Shown piece after piece: positions 44,301 to 52,317 of a DNA stretch of 57,297 nucleotides. The stretch comes from Williamwhitmania sp. Its GTDB lineage: Bacteria > Bacteroidota > Bacteroidia > Bacteroidales > Williamwhitmaniaceae. The notes under the pieces were generated by a model that had not been told where the DNA came from, ran no database searches, and saw only the letters and a program-made list of their open reading frames with translations. The number at the start of each line of letters is the position of its first letter. Positions within the stretch are counted from its first letter, which is position 1. Made by a program: the position numbers and the translations under genes. The stretch lies in assembly GCA_035529935.1 (NCBI GenBank), contig DATKVT010000021.1, positions 1 to 57,297 of the forward strand, given 5' to 3'.

Positions 44301-44350
44301 TTGGACGATAGGAGTGTAAGGAGCAGAGCAGCACTGAGATATTTACGCAT
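41303..44350 (-). CDS. Secreted GH3 beta-N-acetylglucosaminidase fused to a beta-lactamase-family serine hydrolase
   Basis: A 1015-residue protein with a signal peptide (about 1-21). Residues about 45-400 are a GH3/NagZ domain with KHFPGHGDTDQDSH (220-233) and the nucleophile Asp307 in FTDALNMKG; a GH3 C-terminal-like domain follows. Residues about 595-1010 are a class C beta-lactamase/PBP-like serine hydrolase with S659-V-T-K662, YSD where YxN is usual, and HSGFTG near the end. The fusion occurs widely in Bacteroidota. It may cut glycan and peptide parts of peptidoglycan in the periplasm; the activity of each half is inferred. Confidence 0.87.
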   Translation of the reverse strand: MRKYLSAALLLTLLSSKLLLAGNRPTTSLNPSPIPFQLNSMAANHWVDSVMATMTLDEKIAQLFMVAGYSAKSQDNSAEVLQLIKKYGIGGVIFFQGGPKAQINITNRLQKASKIPLLIGMDAEWGPSMRLDSTIRYPRQMMLGALHNDSLIYFMGKDIAHQLRLLGVQIDFAPVADVNSNPNNPVINTRSFGENKLLDSKKAIAYMHGLQDNGVLACAKHFPGHGDTDQDSHETLPTVPFPKSRLDTLELYPFKQLFDAGVASVMVAHLKVPALEDGRKVPTSLSHQVVTDLLQDSLGFKGIIFTDALNMKGVSEYRKPRRVNVMALEAGNDVLLFPSEIPESIAKIKRFVNRGRIPLADLEAKCRKVLAAKYYTGLNRFTPIDTTNIINNLNTTESELLKRRISKESVTVVSNKNNFIPMQRLDTLSIAYLEIDPGMGSAFLKMLQNYTKITPFSIARDSYQGRIDSIRQQLQKYNTIIVGYHNMDARPQFNFGIRTEMVNLIEELSATHKVVLCLFGSPYALMKFPATSLPNTIVIGYDNSNEIQDMTAQVLMGGIGAQGKLPVSAGELFPSGLGITTTGGVRVSYVLPEEAGISAAALQRVDSIANLAITSGATPGCQIYASVNGKVFLNKGYGRQTYSSNDTPITPNTLYDVASVTKVVSTLPVIMRLEEQGKLSLTDSLGKFVSLAPNNTKNKILLWQLLTHQAGLKEYVPYQLDYLTTMRPGDSVFSNAISDTFAIKVGQSKYLNLYSQLNPTLFSHHFSPQFPIPIAQNLFSVDGLKDSIYRKIDNCPTFNDNQYRYSDHGFIYLQRIAENITRQSLDNLAAQYFYKPLGMDFTGYCAGEKYPLDSIAPTEYDLIYRKQIVRGFVHDPTASLLGGISGNAGIFSNANDLGKILQAFLNYGSYGKQQLLDSATISLFTAQYSPGNRRGLGWDKPETDTSKANPVGPTPSPQSYGHSGFTGTLVWVDPVTKLVYVFLSNRVYPDAENTKLAKMNIRTDILEELEKAIKK

Positions 44351-44375
44351 TGTATTTAATCACATTTAGTGGTTA

Positions 44376-44383
44376 CAAATATA
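44376..44383 (-). promoter_or_regulatory. -7 box of the GH3/serine-hydrolase gene
   Basis: On the minus strand this reads TATATTTG, a perfect TAnnTTTG, 25 bases before the start codon. No well-placed -33 TTG was seen. Confidence 0.45.
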
Positions 44384-44530
44384 CCTTTATTACATCTACT
44401 TCATTGGTTAAGTGTCTAAAATTCTTGAGAGGTAATCATCGAGTATTTTGATTTATCTCTATTTATATTGATGTCAACTTGTTCATTTATTGGTAAATGT
44501 GGAAAATTTGAAAATGGGGACCTTTTCGTC

Positions 44531-44561
44531 TTGGCTGGAAGAAAATAATGTTGTTACTTTG
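44531..44561 (+). promoter_or_regulatory. Probable promoter of the tetR-emrAB-tolC operon
   Basis: TTG at 44,531-44,533, a 20-base gap, then TTACTTTG at 44,554-44,561 (one mismatch). The -7 box runs into the palindromic operator at 44,557-44,586, so a bound repressor would block it. Confidence 0.5.
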
Positions 44562-44586
44562 ACCGTCTTGAACAAAATGGTCAAAG
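44557..44586. promoter_or_regulatory. Palindromic operator, probable TetR-family binding site
   Basis: A perfect 8-bp inverted repeat, CTTTGACC and GGTCAAAG, separated by 14 bases. It overlaps the predicted -7 box and start of transcription, about 50 bases before the TetR-family gene. This is the classical layout for autorepression. Confidence 0.7.
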
Positions 44587-44635
44587 TGCTGTTTGTTTAA
44601 CATTTATTACTTGTAAAAGAGTAAGTTATATAGCC

Positions 44636-45262
44636 ATGGTTTACATTACTCATAGTGGTGAGAATAAAGAAAAGACTGATGCAATTCTTAGAGTTGCACA
44701 GGAACGCTTTGGGCTTTATGGGTTCGCCAAAACCACCATGCGTGAGATTGCCGCTGAAATGGACATCTCAAAGGCATCGCTCTACTATTACTTTCCCGAT
44801 AAAGAGAGCCTTTTTAAAGCGGTAATAGGGAAAGAACAGAATGACTTTTTTGAATTAATGGAGTATAAGCTTACAGCTCTTGAGCAGGCTGCTGAAATGT
44901 TAATGGAGTTTTCAAATGTACGTTTGGCCTATTTTAAGAGTTTTTTGAACTTGAGCAAACTTCGTGTGAGTGAGTTTCCCAATTTTAATATTCAATTAGG
45001 TTACTTGTCGCAGGGGTTGGAAGCACGTGAACTTGAGATTGTGACGAAAATAATGGAAAAAGGTAAAGCTGCTGGAGAATTTTTCATTTCCGATTGTTTA
45101 AGTACGGCACAGCTCTATCTTGACCTTTTTAGGGGCTTAAGAATCGTTATGCTTAAACGCAAGGAGCCTGTCAATATTTCGCAGGAAGATTACGATGTAA
45201 TGGAGAAGCATATGAGTGAGTTTGTAAATATTTTTATCACTGGGATATCAAACTTGAAATAA
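44636..45262 (+). CDS. TetR/AcrR family transcriptional regulator
   Basis: A 208-residue regulator with an N-terminal helix-turn-helix (about residues 15-62: ILRVAQERFGLYGFAKTT, REIAAEMDISKASLYYYF, DKESLFKAVI). The C-terminal ligand domain is divergent, as usual. It is the first gene of an efflux operon, 21 bases before the emrA-like gene, and a perfect palindrome at 44,557-44,586 is its likely operator. It probably represses its own operon until a toxic compound binds. Confidence 0.9.
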   Translation: MVYITHSGENKEKTDAILRVAQERFGLYGFAKTTMREIAAEMDISKASLYYYFPDKESLFKAVIGKEQNDFFELMEYKLTALEQAAEMLMEFSNVRLAYFKSFLNLSKLRVSEFPNFNIQLGYLSQGLEARELEIVTKIMEKGKAAGEFFISDCLSTAQLYLDLFRGLRIVMLKRKEPVNISQEDYDVMEKHMSEFVNIFITGISNLK

Positions 45263-45283
45263 TTTTTTGAAAAAAATAGCTGT

Positions 45284-46300
45284 ATGAAGAGAGTAAACGC
45301 AGAAGGAAAGAAAAGTAAGTTTCTGGTCTATTTGCCGCTGGCAATAGTGATTGTTGTTGTAATAGTTGGAGGATATTATTGGTATAGAGACTATTCGCGA
45401 TACATTTCCACCGATGATGCCTACATTGATGCCGATAGGGTATCGGTTAGTTCAAAAATTCCAGGCCGAATTGTGAACATACTTGCAGACGAGGGCGATA
45501 CGGTAACGGCAGGTAAGTTGTTGGTAGAGTTAGACAGTTTAGACATGCTAGCACAGAAGCGGCAGGTAGTTTCGCAGGTTGCACTTGCCACGGCTAACTT
45601 AACCCAGACTAGGGCAAAGTACGGCTACGATGAAAAAAATATTACCGTGTTGGTAATTGCCAGAGATAGGGCAAAGGATGATCTAGCTAGGGCTTCAACA
45701 CAGTTTGCCGGAGGCGTTATAACACAGGAACAGTATGACCACCTCAAGAAGGCCTTTGAATCGGCACAAGCTCAGCTTGATGCTGCCACTGCTCAGCTTG
45801 ATGTTGCAAGGGGAGCCATCTCTTCGGCTGAAGCGGCAGTGCAAGCATCCAGAGCACAGCTGCAAGTTGTAGAGGTTGAGCTAACGAATACTAAGGTGTA
45901 TGCACCGCACAGCGGCATGATTGCCCGTAGATGGTTGCTTCCAGGTGACGTTGTTCAACCAGGTCAATCGGTAATGACAATAACACAAGATAGCTTAAAG
46001 TGGGTGTTGGTATACCTGCAGGAGACAAATCTTGAGGGAATTAAGATTGGACAAAAGGCAATTTATACCGTTGATGCTTTTCCTGGGTTGGAGTTTGAGG
46101 GGAAGGTATTTTATATAGGTTCTAACACCGCATCTCAATTCTCACTCATACCTCCAAGCAATGCGTCAGGGAATTTCACAAAGGTAACACAGCGAGTTCC
46201 ATTGAAGATATCCTTTGACAAGGCAACCAAGGATGGTGTTGAGGTGCCCATGCCCGACTTGCTAGCTGGAATGAGCGTTGTAGTTAAAATAGTTCGGTAG
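45284..46300 (+). CDS. emrA: HlyD/EmrA-family membrane fusion protein
   Basis: A 338-residue periplasmic adaptor anchored by one N-terminal membrane segment (about 14-32). It has the EmrA motif YISTDDAYIDADRVSVSSKIPGRI, a central alpha-helical hairpin rich in Ala/Gln (about 95-195), and a C-terminal beta-barrel (KVYAPHSGMIARRWLLPGDVV). It links the MFS pump to the outer-membrane TolC-like channel, both encoded just downstream; the pump gene starts 2 bases after its stop. Confidence 0.92.
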   Translation: MKRVNAEGKKSKFLVYLPLAIVIVVVIVGGYYWYRDYSRYISTDDAYIDADRVSVSSKIPGRIVNILADEGDTVTAGKLLVELDSLDMLAQKRQVVSQVALATANLTQTRAKYGYDEKNITVLVIARDRAKDDLARASTQFAGGVITQEQYDHLKKAFESAQAQLDAATAQLDVARGAISSAEAAVQASRAQLQVVEVELTNTKVYAPHSGMIARRWLLPGDVVQPGQSVMTITQDSLKWVLVYLQETNLEGIKIGQKAIYTVDAFPGLEFEGKVFYIGSNTASQFSLIPPSNASGNFTKVTQRVPLKISFDKATKDGVEVPMPDLLAGMSVVVKIVR

Positions 46301-46301
46301 G

Positions 46302-47954
46302 ATGCGGAAAAGATTAACAGCGTCGCACCGTATCAGACGATTTATACGTCGCCGTAGTTCGTCGTTTCATCCCCAAAGTGGGTCATACAGATGGTGGTTG
46401 CTGGCTAACGTAATGATTGGCACCTTTATGGCGGTGCTCGATGCTACCATTGTGAACGTTGGTTTGCCAAAACTAATGGCCTCGTTTGGTGTTGGAATTG
46501 ATAAGATTGAGTGGGTTCTTACTGCCTATATGCTGGCATTGGCAGTTATGCTACCAACCTCGGGTTGGCTTGCCGATAAGTTTGGCTACAAGAAGATGTA
46601 TTTCTGGGGCATGTTTGCATTTACCCTTGGCTCTTTTTTATGTGGGATGTCGTCCAACGAAAATATGCTCATTCTGTCAAGAGTGATTCAAGGGTTGGGG
46701 GCTGGCTCCATTATGCCGGTGGGTATGGCAATTATTACCCGCGAGTTTAAGCCGGAGGAACGAGGAATTGCCTTAGGTTTTTGGTCAATTGCAGCAGCAG
46801 CTTCCGTTTCGTTTGGTCCCCTAATTGGAGGCTATCTGGTTGATAACTTCAACTGGCAGCTTATTTTTGATGTCAATGTCCCAATTGGGATATTTGGTTT
46901 GGTTGCCACCATTATTATTCAGCGCGAATATAAAAATGTAAAAATTCGCTCGTTCGATGCCGTGGGATTTTTCTCGGTGAGCATTTTCCTTCCTTTTCTT
47001 CTCTATGCACTTTCGGAGGGGAATGCGCAAACAAATTCTGCAGGCTGGTCGGCCACCTATATTTGGGTTTGCTTTGCCATTGCACTAGTTGCACTTGCAG
47101 TATTTCTCACCACAGAACTTACGATAAAGGAGCCATTAATTGACCTTCGGCTACTCGCCAATAATAACTTTGCCTATGCAAACCTGATTATGTTCATTTT
47201 TGGAATAGGAATGTTTGGGAGCACTTTTCTATTGCCTCTCTATCTCCAGAACTCACTAGGTTACACGGCCATTCAGGCCGGTGCAGTTTTTTTGCCCGTG
47301 GGCATAATTCAAGGAGCAATGGCGCCGCTGGCAGGCCTATTTGGAGATAGAACTAATGCAAAAATTCCAATAACAGTAGGAGTGGTGGTGCTTGCAATCA
47401 GCTTCTTTTTGAATAGCAAACTTTCGTACCTCACCGAACATAGCTATATCATGCTTGCACTTTACCTTCGAGGTTTTGCCATGGGGGTGATGTTTACGCC
47501 ATTGAGTGCAATAGCTCTGATAGAAATCCCTCGGGAGAAGATGGCTCAGGCCTCTGGACTATTCAACGTTATTCGCCAGCTGGGCGGTAGCTTTGGAGTT
47601 GCCATTCTTGCAACGGTTCTGACTACTAGGGTCGATTATCACTCTCAAATTTTCTCTTCTTCGGTAAATACCACTTCGCCGGTTTACCAAGAGGTTGTTC
47701 ATCATTTGAACGGGTATATGAAGGAGAATGTTGGTAGTAGTTCAGCTGTTGCAGCCCAACAAAGCAGCTATGTTGTCTCGGCACACCTCAATAAACAAGC
47801 ATTTATTGAGGGAATCAACGACGATTTCTTGCTTGCTGGTATTATTACATTGATAGGTGGAGTGCCAGTATTTTTTCTACACTCGCGCAAGAAAAAACAG
47901 AAACTCGCTGAAGCGGAACGACGTGCAGCCTCAATGGAGGCAGATAAGGGATGA
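46302..47954 (+). CDS. emrB: MFS drug transporter, DHA2/EmrB family (14 membrane segments)
   Basis: A 550-residue proton-driven exporter. The family motif near TM1 is LDATIVNVGLPKLMASF. Motif A is GWLADKFGYKKMYFWG, and motif C-like sequence lies in AAASVSFGPLIGGYL. Length and hydrophobicity fit 14 segments. The strongly basic N-terminus before TM1 (several Arg within residues 2-20) is longer than in E. coli EmrB. Substrates cannot be read from the sequence. Confidence 0.92.
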   Translation: MRKRLTASHRIRRFIRRRSSSFHPQSGSYRWWLLANVMIGTFMAVLDATIVNVGLPKLMASFGVGIDKIEWVLTAYMLALAVMLPTSGWLADKFGYKKMYFWGMFAFTLGSFLCGMSSNENMLILSRVIQGLGAGSIMPVGMAIITREFKPEERGIALGFWSIAAAASVSFGPLIGGYLVDNFNWQLIFDVNVPIGIFGLVATIIIQREYKNVKIRSFDAVGFFSVSIFLPFLLYALSEGNAQTNSAGWSATYIWVCFAIALVALAVFLTTELTIKEPLIDLRLLANNNFAYANLIMFIFGIGMFGSTFLLPLYLQNSLGYTAIQAGAVFLPVGIIQGAMAPLAGLFGDRTNAKIPITVGVVVLAISFFLNSKLSYLTEHSYIMLALYLRGFAMGVMFTPLSAIALIEIPREKMAQASGLFNVIRQLGGSFGVAILATVLTTRVDYHSQIFSSSVNTTSPVYQEVVHHLNGYMKENVGSSSAVAAQQSSYVVSAHLNKQAFIEGINDDFLLAGIITLIGGVPVFFLHSRKKKQKLAEAERRAASMEADKG

Positions 47955-48001
47955 TATTAATATAAGTGGTATCTTTTTGTATGATACAAATTTGATAATT
48001 C

Positions 48002-49336
48002 ATGATACAGACGAAATTTAAAATAGCAGTTTCCCTTCTCTCTGCATTGCCCACCCTATTGTTTGGGCAGGAGGGAGTTAAAGTGAACGATATCAGTAGC
48101 CGGGACACATTGTCGTTTGAGAAGGTGTTGCAGACTGTTATGGAGAGCCATCCTTCGTTGATGAAGGCAGCAGATGAGGTAAGCATTGCGCAGAGTAAGG
48201 TTGATTTGGCAAAAACGGCCTATCTGCCTTCCTTTGACATTGATGCTAGCTACACCCGATTGGGGCCTGTTACCGAGTTTAGCATTCCTAGCTTGGGTAC
48301 ATTTAAGATGAACCCTGCCGATAACTTTGCGGCTTCGTTAAACTATCACCAAACACTTTATGATTTTGGTAAAACGGCAAAAAGTGTTGCGGCAGAAAAG
48401 GCTGGGAGTGTTGTGGCAGAGGGGCGGCTTACTCAGGTAAAACAGGGTCTCTCACTGCAGACGGCTAATGCTTACTTTATGCTTGTATATCTTCAAAAAG
48501 CTATTCAAATAAAGGCGGAAGAGATTGCTAACCTGGAAGAGCACATCAGCTTTATTCGGAAAAAGCAGCAGACTGGTTCAGCTACACAATACGAGCTGCT
48601 TAGCACGCAGGTAAGGCTTTCGGTGGTGAAGAACCAGCAGGTTGATCTTGAGTCGATGCGGTTGGATAGACAGTCGGCATTAAATATTCTCATGGGGAAT
48701 TACATCAATCACTATATGGTTGTAGGTGAAAAACTTCCTGTTGTAGATATCTCCATGAATGTGGACTCACTCGTGGGATTTGCGGTCGATCATCGTATTG
48801 AGGCAGCCATTGCCAAGGAGGCGATTGATCAGGGTAGCCTTCGATTGAAAATGGTGGCAGCAACAAATAGTCCTAAAGTAGATGCATTTGCTTCTGCTGG
48901 AGGTAAGAACGGTTATGTACCCTATCTCGGGACAGTAAAGGCAAACTATGTTGCAGGTATAGGTATCAGCATCCCACTGTTTGATGCCAATAGGACACGG
49001 TACAATAAGGCTATCGCTTCCTCTCAGGTAAATGAGCTTAAGCAGGACTATGAGCTTACTGTAAGAAGTATCTCTGCAGAGGTGAGACAGAATGAGGCCA
49101 ATCTTGAAGCCTCGCTTAAAAAACTTGAACAGAGCCGACTTCAGGTTGGGCAGGCCGAGGAGGCATTTTCATTGGCCAAAGTAAGCTATACCGCTGGTGC
49201 ACTAACTAACCTTGACCTGCTCGATGCGGAAACGGCTGTTTCGGAGAGTAAACTTGGTTTGTTGAAAGCGCAGGTTCAATACCAACTCAATGCTATACAG
49301 CTTTCTATTTCACTTGGAAACGCAATTGCAAAATAG
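48002..49336 (+). CDS. tolC: TolC-like outer-membrane efflux protein
   Basis: A 444-residue outer-membrane factor with a signal peptide (about 1-22, ending LLFGQ). Two repeats of the OEP domain are seen, with long heptad-like helices such as QVGQAEEAFSLAKVSYTAG and the FDANRTRYNKAIASSQ-type turn. It provides the exit duct for the EmrAB pump. It is the last gene of the operon and a strong terminator lies 5 bases after its stop. Confidence 0.9.
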   Translation: MIQTKFKIAVSLLSALPTLLFGQEGVKVNDISSRDTLSFEKVLQTVMESHPSLMKAADEVSIAQSKVDLAKTAYLPSFDIDASYTRLGPVTEFSIPSLGTFKMNPADNFAASLNYHQTLYDFGKTAKSVAAEKAGSVVAEGRLTQVKQGLSLQTANAYFMLVYLQKAIQIKAEEIANLEEHISFIRKKQQTGSATQYELLSTQVRLSVVKNQQVDLESMRLDRQSALNILMGNYINHYMVVGEKLPVVDISMNVDSLVGFAVDHRIEAAIAKEAIDQGSLRLKMVAATNSPKVDAFASAGGKNGYVPYLGTVKANYVAGIGISIPLFDANRTRYNKAIASSQVNELKQDYELTVRSISAEVRQNEANLEASLKKLEQSRLQVGQAEEAFSLAKVSYTAGALTNLDLLDAETAVSESKLGLLKAQVQYQLNAIQLSISLGNAIAK

Positions 49337-49340
49337 GAGA

Positions 49341-49364
49341 AACCGGGTTTGACCCGGTTTTTTT
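49341..49364 (+). terminator. Terminator of the efflux operon
   Basis: A perfect 8-bp stem (AACCGGGT / ACCCGGTT) with a 3-base loop, running into seven T residues. Confidence 0.9.
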
Positions 49365-49400
49365 GGCTCCATAATAGACCAAGTTCAACCTCTTAAATGA

Positions 49401-49426
49401 AAAAACCGCCGACATACAGTCGACGG
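49401..49426 (-). terminator. Terminator of the fabH-like gene
   Basis: On the minus strand, an 8-bp stem (CCGTCGAC / GTCGGCGG, one G-T wobble) with a 5-base loop, followed by TTTTTT. The gap to the gene (49,427-49,473) holds low-complexity TTAGG-type words like those near 13,764-13,822. Confidence 0.8.
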
Positions 49427-49473
49427 CTAGGTAAGCAAATTAAGGTTTAGGTATTAGGTTTAGGGTTTTGCGG

Positions 49474-50439
49474 TTATAGTTCTAGTATTGTTCCAGCATA
49501 GGTGAGCCCGCCACCAAAGCCGAAAAGGAGTATTTTGTGACCTTTTTTCAACTTACCACTCTTCAAGCCCTCATAAATGGCAAGTGGAATGGAGGCAGAT
49601 GAGGTGTTACCATAGAGCTGTATGCTTTCGAGCGTTTTGCTCATGGGTAGACCAACGCTTTGGGTAATGGATTCAATAATGCGCATGTTGGCGCTGTGAG
49701 GAATAAACCAGTCGATGTCTTCCACTGTAAGGTTGTTTTGCCTCAGCAGCTCGCCAATTTTATCACTCACAGTTTGCACAGCCCACTTAAAAACGGCTTT
49801 TCCATTCTGCACTATTTTATGGCTATCGATAACCTTAACGCCATTGACCACATCAGATAGGTGGGTCATATATAGGTCCTTCCCACCTTCGCCACTTGTG
49901 CCGGTAAGCCCTCTATACATTTTTCCTGCAGCACCATTTTCAATTATGGCTACACCCGCAGCATCGCCAAAGAGTATGCAGGTAGTTCGGTCGGTGAAGT
50001 CGGTAATCTTTGTAAGAGTTTCGCCTCCAAACACCAGTATCTTCTTATACATGCCTGATGCAACAAGGCTTTGGGCCATAATGAGCCCATAAACCCAACC
50101 TGCACATGCAGCAGATATATCCATGGCACCAACGCTATTTAACCCAAGTCTATTGGCAACTTGGCTTGCTACACTCGGGAATATCTGGTCTGGAGTAATA
50201 GTGGCAACTATGATGAAGTCTGTATCGTCAATGCTTACCTTCTCCTCGGTAACCATTCGCAAAGCCGCTTCAACGCAAAGGTCGGTGGTGAACTCCGTTT
50301 CAGCTGCATAATGCCGCTCACTTATGCCAGTGCGCGTTTTTATCCACTCGTCAGTGGTATCTATCTGTTTTTCGAAATCATGATTTGTTACTACTTTTTT
50401 TGGAGCAAAAGCCGATACAGCCGAAATCCTCGGATTCAT
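49474..50439 (-). CDS. fabH: 3-oxoacyl-ACP synthase III (FabH-like)
   Basis: A 321-residue KAS III of normal length. The triad is Cys112 (ISAACAGWVYG), His248 (FIPHSANMR) and Asn278 (LYGNTSSASIP). FabH starts fatty-acid synthesis by condensing acetyl-CoA (or a branched starter) with malonyl-ACP. PHSANMR differs from the PHQAN of many housekeeping FabH proteins, so it could be a second, specialised copy. It stands alone with its own promoter and terminator. Confidence 0.88.
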   Translation of the reverse strand: MNPRISAVSAFAPKKVVTNHDFEKQIDTTDEWIKTRTGISERHYAAETEFTTDLCVEAALRMVTEEKVSIDDTDFIIVATITPDQIFPSVASQVANRLGLNSVGAMDISAACAGWVYGLIMAQSLVASGMYKKILVFGGETLTKITDFTDRTTCILFGDAAGVAIIENGAAGKMYRGLTGTSGEGGKDLYMTHLSDVVNGVKVIDSHKIVQNGKAVFKWAVQTVSDKIGELLRQNNLTVEDIDWFIPHSANMRIIESITQSVGLPMSKTLESIQLYGNTSSASIPLAIYEGLKSGKLKKGHKILLFGFGGGLTYAGTILEL

Positions 50440-50477
50440 ATTTTGTGAGTTTTTAGTTTCTACTGTAAAAATCGGCT

Positions 50478-50508
50478 CAAATATAGCTTTAGTTTTTCAG
50501 GATCAAAA
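50478..50508 (-). promoter_or_regulatory. Promoter of the fabH-like gene
   Basis: On the minus strand, TTTTG (50,504-50,508), an 18-base spacer, then a perfect TATATTTG (50,478-50,485), about 39 bases before the start codon. Between here and the next promoter (50,509-50,832) I see no gene. Confidence 0.65.
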
Positions 50509-50832
50509 TCGTTGATATATAAGGATATTACATAATAGTATGATAAATATGTTTAAAACTGTTACCATAATACTGGTTATTAGCTTCAAAATATTTTGCA
50601 TTTTCCTTTAAACACTTATTAATTGATAGAAACAGAAAATATTCTTTGTTTAAAATTATTTTGCAATGCATGTAACATATATATAAACAAATAGATAACG
50701 TTTATGATGATAATTGTTCAGATAGGATGGCAGTGTGTATCGAATTGAAACATAGTGGATATTAATTGCTTCTTTAAGATGAAATATTTATTTATTTCCT
50801 TCCAAAAATTAGTAATACGAACATATGTTCAC

Positions 50833-50840
50833 TATATTTG
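50833..50840 (+). promoter_or_regulatory. -7 box of the DUF134/NifX operon
   Basis: TATATTTG is a perfect TAnnTTTG, 23 bases before the ATG at 50,864. No clear -33 element was found. It rules out an in-frame upstream ATG at 50,825, which would lie before the start of transcription. Confidence 0.5.
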
Positions 50841-50863
50841 TATCGAACAAAAGATTAATTTAT

Positions 50864-51412
50864 ATGCCTCGTCAAAAACGATTACGTCGAATTGTAAATC
50901 CTCCACACTACACAGGTTTTCACCCTGTTGGCGTTGAAGGAGATGCATTGCCGGTCCTTATTCCATTTGAGGAGTACGAGGCAATAAGGCTTTCCGATTA
51001 TGAGCTACTTGGGCAGGCTCAAGCTTCAGTAGTCATGGGTGTTTCGCGGCCCACATTTACTCGTATATACGAGAGTGCTAGAAGGAAAGTGGCTCTGGCA
51101 TTCGTTCTTGGTAGACCCATAGTTTTTGAGGGTGGAAAAGTTTATTTCGATAGCGAATGGCATAAGTGTAACGGCTGTGGCTGCTGGTTTAACCATCCGC
51201 AGAAGTCCGAGCCAGTAGCAAGTTGCCCATTGTGTGGAAGTTCACATGTTGAAGTTTGTGATGTTATACCGAGCGATGTGGACTTGGCCGCTTCTGTTAA
51301 GGAACTATGTGTATGCTCAAAATGTGGATTCCAGAAACCCCACCGTCATGGCCAGCCTTGTAAAAATGAAACTTGCCCAATGTGTGGCTCACCCATGCGA
51401 CGAAAGAATTGA
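50864..51412 (+). CDS. DUF134-family predicted DNA-binding protein with C-terminal zinc ribbons
   Basis: A 182-residue protein. Residues 1 to about 95 match DUF134: MPRQKRLRRI, then IPFEEYEAIRLSDYELLGQ, and a helix-turn-helix near 50-75 (AQASVVMGVSRPTFTRIYE). The C-terminal half has paired cysteines (CNGCGC at 102-107, CPLCG at 121-125, CSKCG at 151-155, CPMCG at 171-175), which likely bind zinc or another metal. DUF134 genes often neighbour NifX/NifB-domain genes, as here, so it may regulate this operon in response to metal or redox state (inferred). Confidence 0.85.
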   Translation: MPRQKRLRRIVNPPHYTGFHPVGVEGDALPVLIPFEEYEAIRLSDYELLGQAQASVVMGVSRPTFTRIYESARRKVALAFVLGRPIVFEGGKVYFDSEWHKCNGCGCWFNHPQKSEPVASCPLCGSSHVEVCDVIPSDVDLAASVKELCVCSKCGFQKPHRHGQPCKNETCPMCGSPMRRKN

Positions 51413-51462
51413 TAGCAGGGTTTTAATTTTCGAAAGTAACATAAATCTTAAAAATACGACAT

Positions 51463-51789
51463 ATGAAGGTTGCAATAACAAGTAGTGGTAATAGCCTCGA
51501 TAGCACTCTGGATAAGCGATTCGGTCGATGTTCTTTTTTCGTAATCTACAACCTTGAATCGAAGGGGTTTGAAGTGATTCCTAATCCTGCTCGTGATTCA
51601 CAGGAGGGGGCAGGTCCTGCCGCTGTGCAGCTGGTTGCATCCAAAGGGGTGAGTAAAATTGTGTCGGGAGAATTTGGCATTAAGATAAAACCCTTACTCG
51701 ATAGCCTGCAAATGCAGCTAATTGTGTTGAAGGAGGCTGACAAAACTATTCAAGACATCATCGAAATGTTAAATCATAAGGAGGTATAG
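51463..51789 (+). CDS. NifX/NifB-domain protein 1 (dinitrogenase iron-molybdenum cofactor family)
   Basis: A 108-residue small protein of the NifX/NafY/NifB-C fold. The N-terminal MKVAITSSG and LDKRFGRCSFFVIY, the central GAGPAAVQLVASKGVSKIVSG and the C-terminal LKEADKTIQDIIEML are typical. NifX-type domains bind iron-molybdenum cofactor precursors or iron-sulfur clusters; the RFGRC cysteine is a candidate ligand. No nitrogenase gene is present, so this is one of the many non-nitrogen-fixation relatives of unknown role. Confidence 0.85.
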   Translation: MKVAITSSGNSLDSTLDKRFGRCSFFVIYNLESKGFEVIPNPARDSQEGAGPAAVQLVASKGVSKIVSGEFGIKIKPLLDSLQMQLIVLKEADKTIQDIIEMLNHKEV

Positions 51790-51791
51790 GT

Positions 51792-51974
51792 ATGCCACAT
51801 CTTAGCAAAACAGGTCCGCAGGGCAATGGGGAAAAAACAGGTAGGGGGTTGGGTGATTGTGCTCAACACTCAACCGATGAAATGCTTGCTAAATTAGGTC
51901 GTGGCCAAGCCAAGCGGAGAAATGCTGGTGGCGGTGAAGGAAAGGGCAAGCGTCGTAGGAGTGAAAAGGAATAG
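51792..51974 (+). CDS. Small DUF5320-like protein 1
   Basis: A 60-residue protein starting 2 bases after the NifX-like gene. The N-terminus MPHLSKTGPQGNGEKTGRG, then GDC, follows the DUF5320 pattern (MPxxxxTGPxGxGxxTGxxxGxC). The rest is basic and Gly-rich (GGGEGKGKRRR). The family has no known function but commonly accompanies NifX-domain and MinD-type ATPase genes in anaerobes. A paralogue follows at 51,999. Confidence 0.7.
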   Translation: MPHLSKTGPQGNGEKTGRGLGDCAQHSTDEMLAKLGRGQAKRRNAGGGEGKGKRRRSEKE

Positions 51975-51998
51975 TTTAACCATTTAACTTGATATATT

Positions 51999-52238
51999 AT
52001 GCCACGATTTGATCAAACTGGTCCAGTGGGGCAAGGCTCCATGACTGGACATAAGAGGGGGCGCTGCACCAATTTTGGTGCCGGTAGAAATAATGACATC
52101 CCAACGGTTGAAGTTTCGGATGCCAATAATAATTCAGAAACGCCAGCCAGCGAAGGATTTGGCATGCGTAGAGGTGGAAGAGGAATGGGAAGAGGCGCAG
52201 GTCAAGGTCAAGGACGTCGTAGACAAGGGCAGCATTAA
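51999..52238 (+). CDS. Small DUF5320-like protein 2
   Basis: A 79-residue paralogue of the preceding small protein. It has the same N-terminal pattern (MPRFDQTGPVGQGSMTG, then GRC) and a Gly/Arg-rich tail (RRGGRGMGRGAGQGQG). It is closer to the canonical DUF5320 start than its neighbour. Function unknown. The 79 bases that follow contain no gene. Confidence 0.75.
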   Translation: MPRFDQTGPVGQGSMTGHKRGRCTNFGAGRNNDIPTVEVSDANNNSETPASEGFGMRRGGRGMGRGAGQGQGRRRQGQH

Positions 52239-52317
52239 TGCCCCTGTAGCACTCTTTCTAGAATACCATTTTTAACGCATTTTAGTCTTGATTAACAAAC
52301 ACTTAAATAACTTTGGG

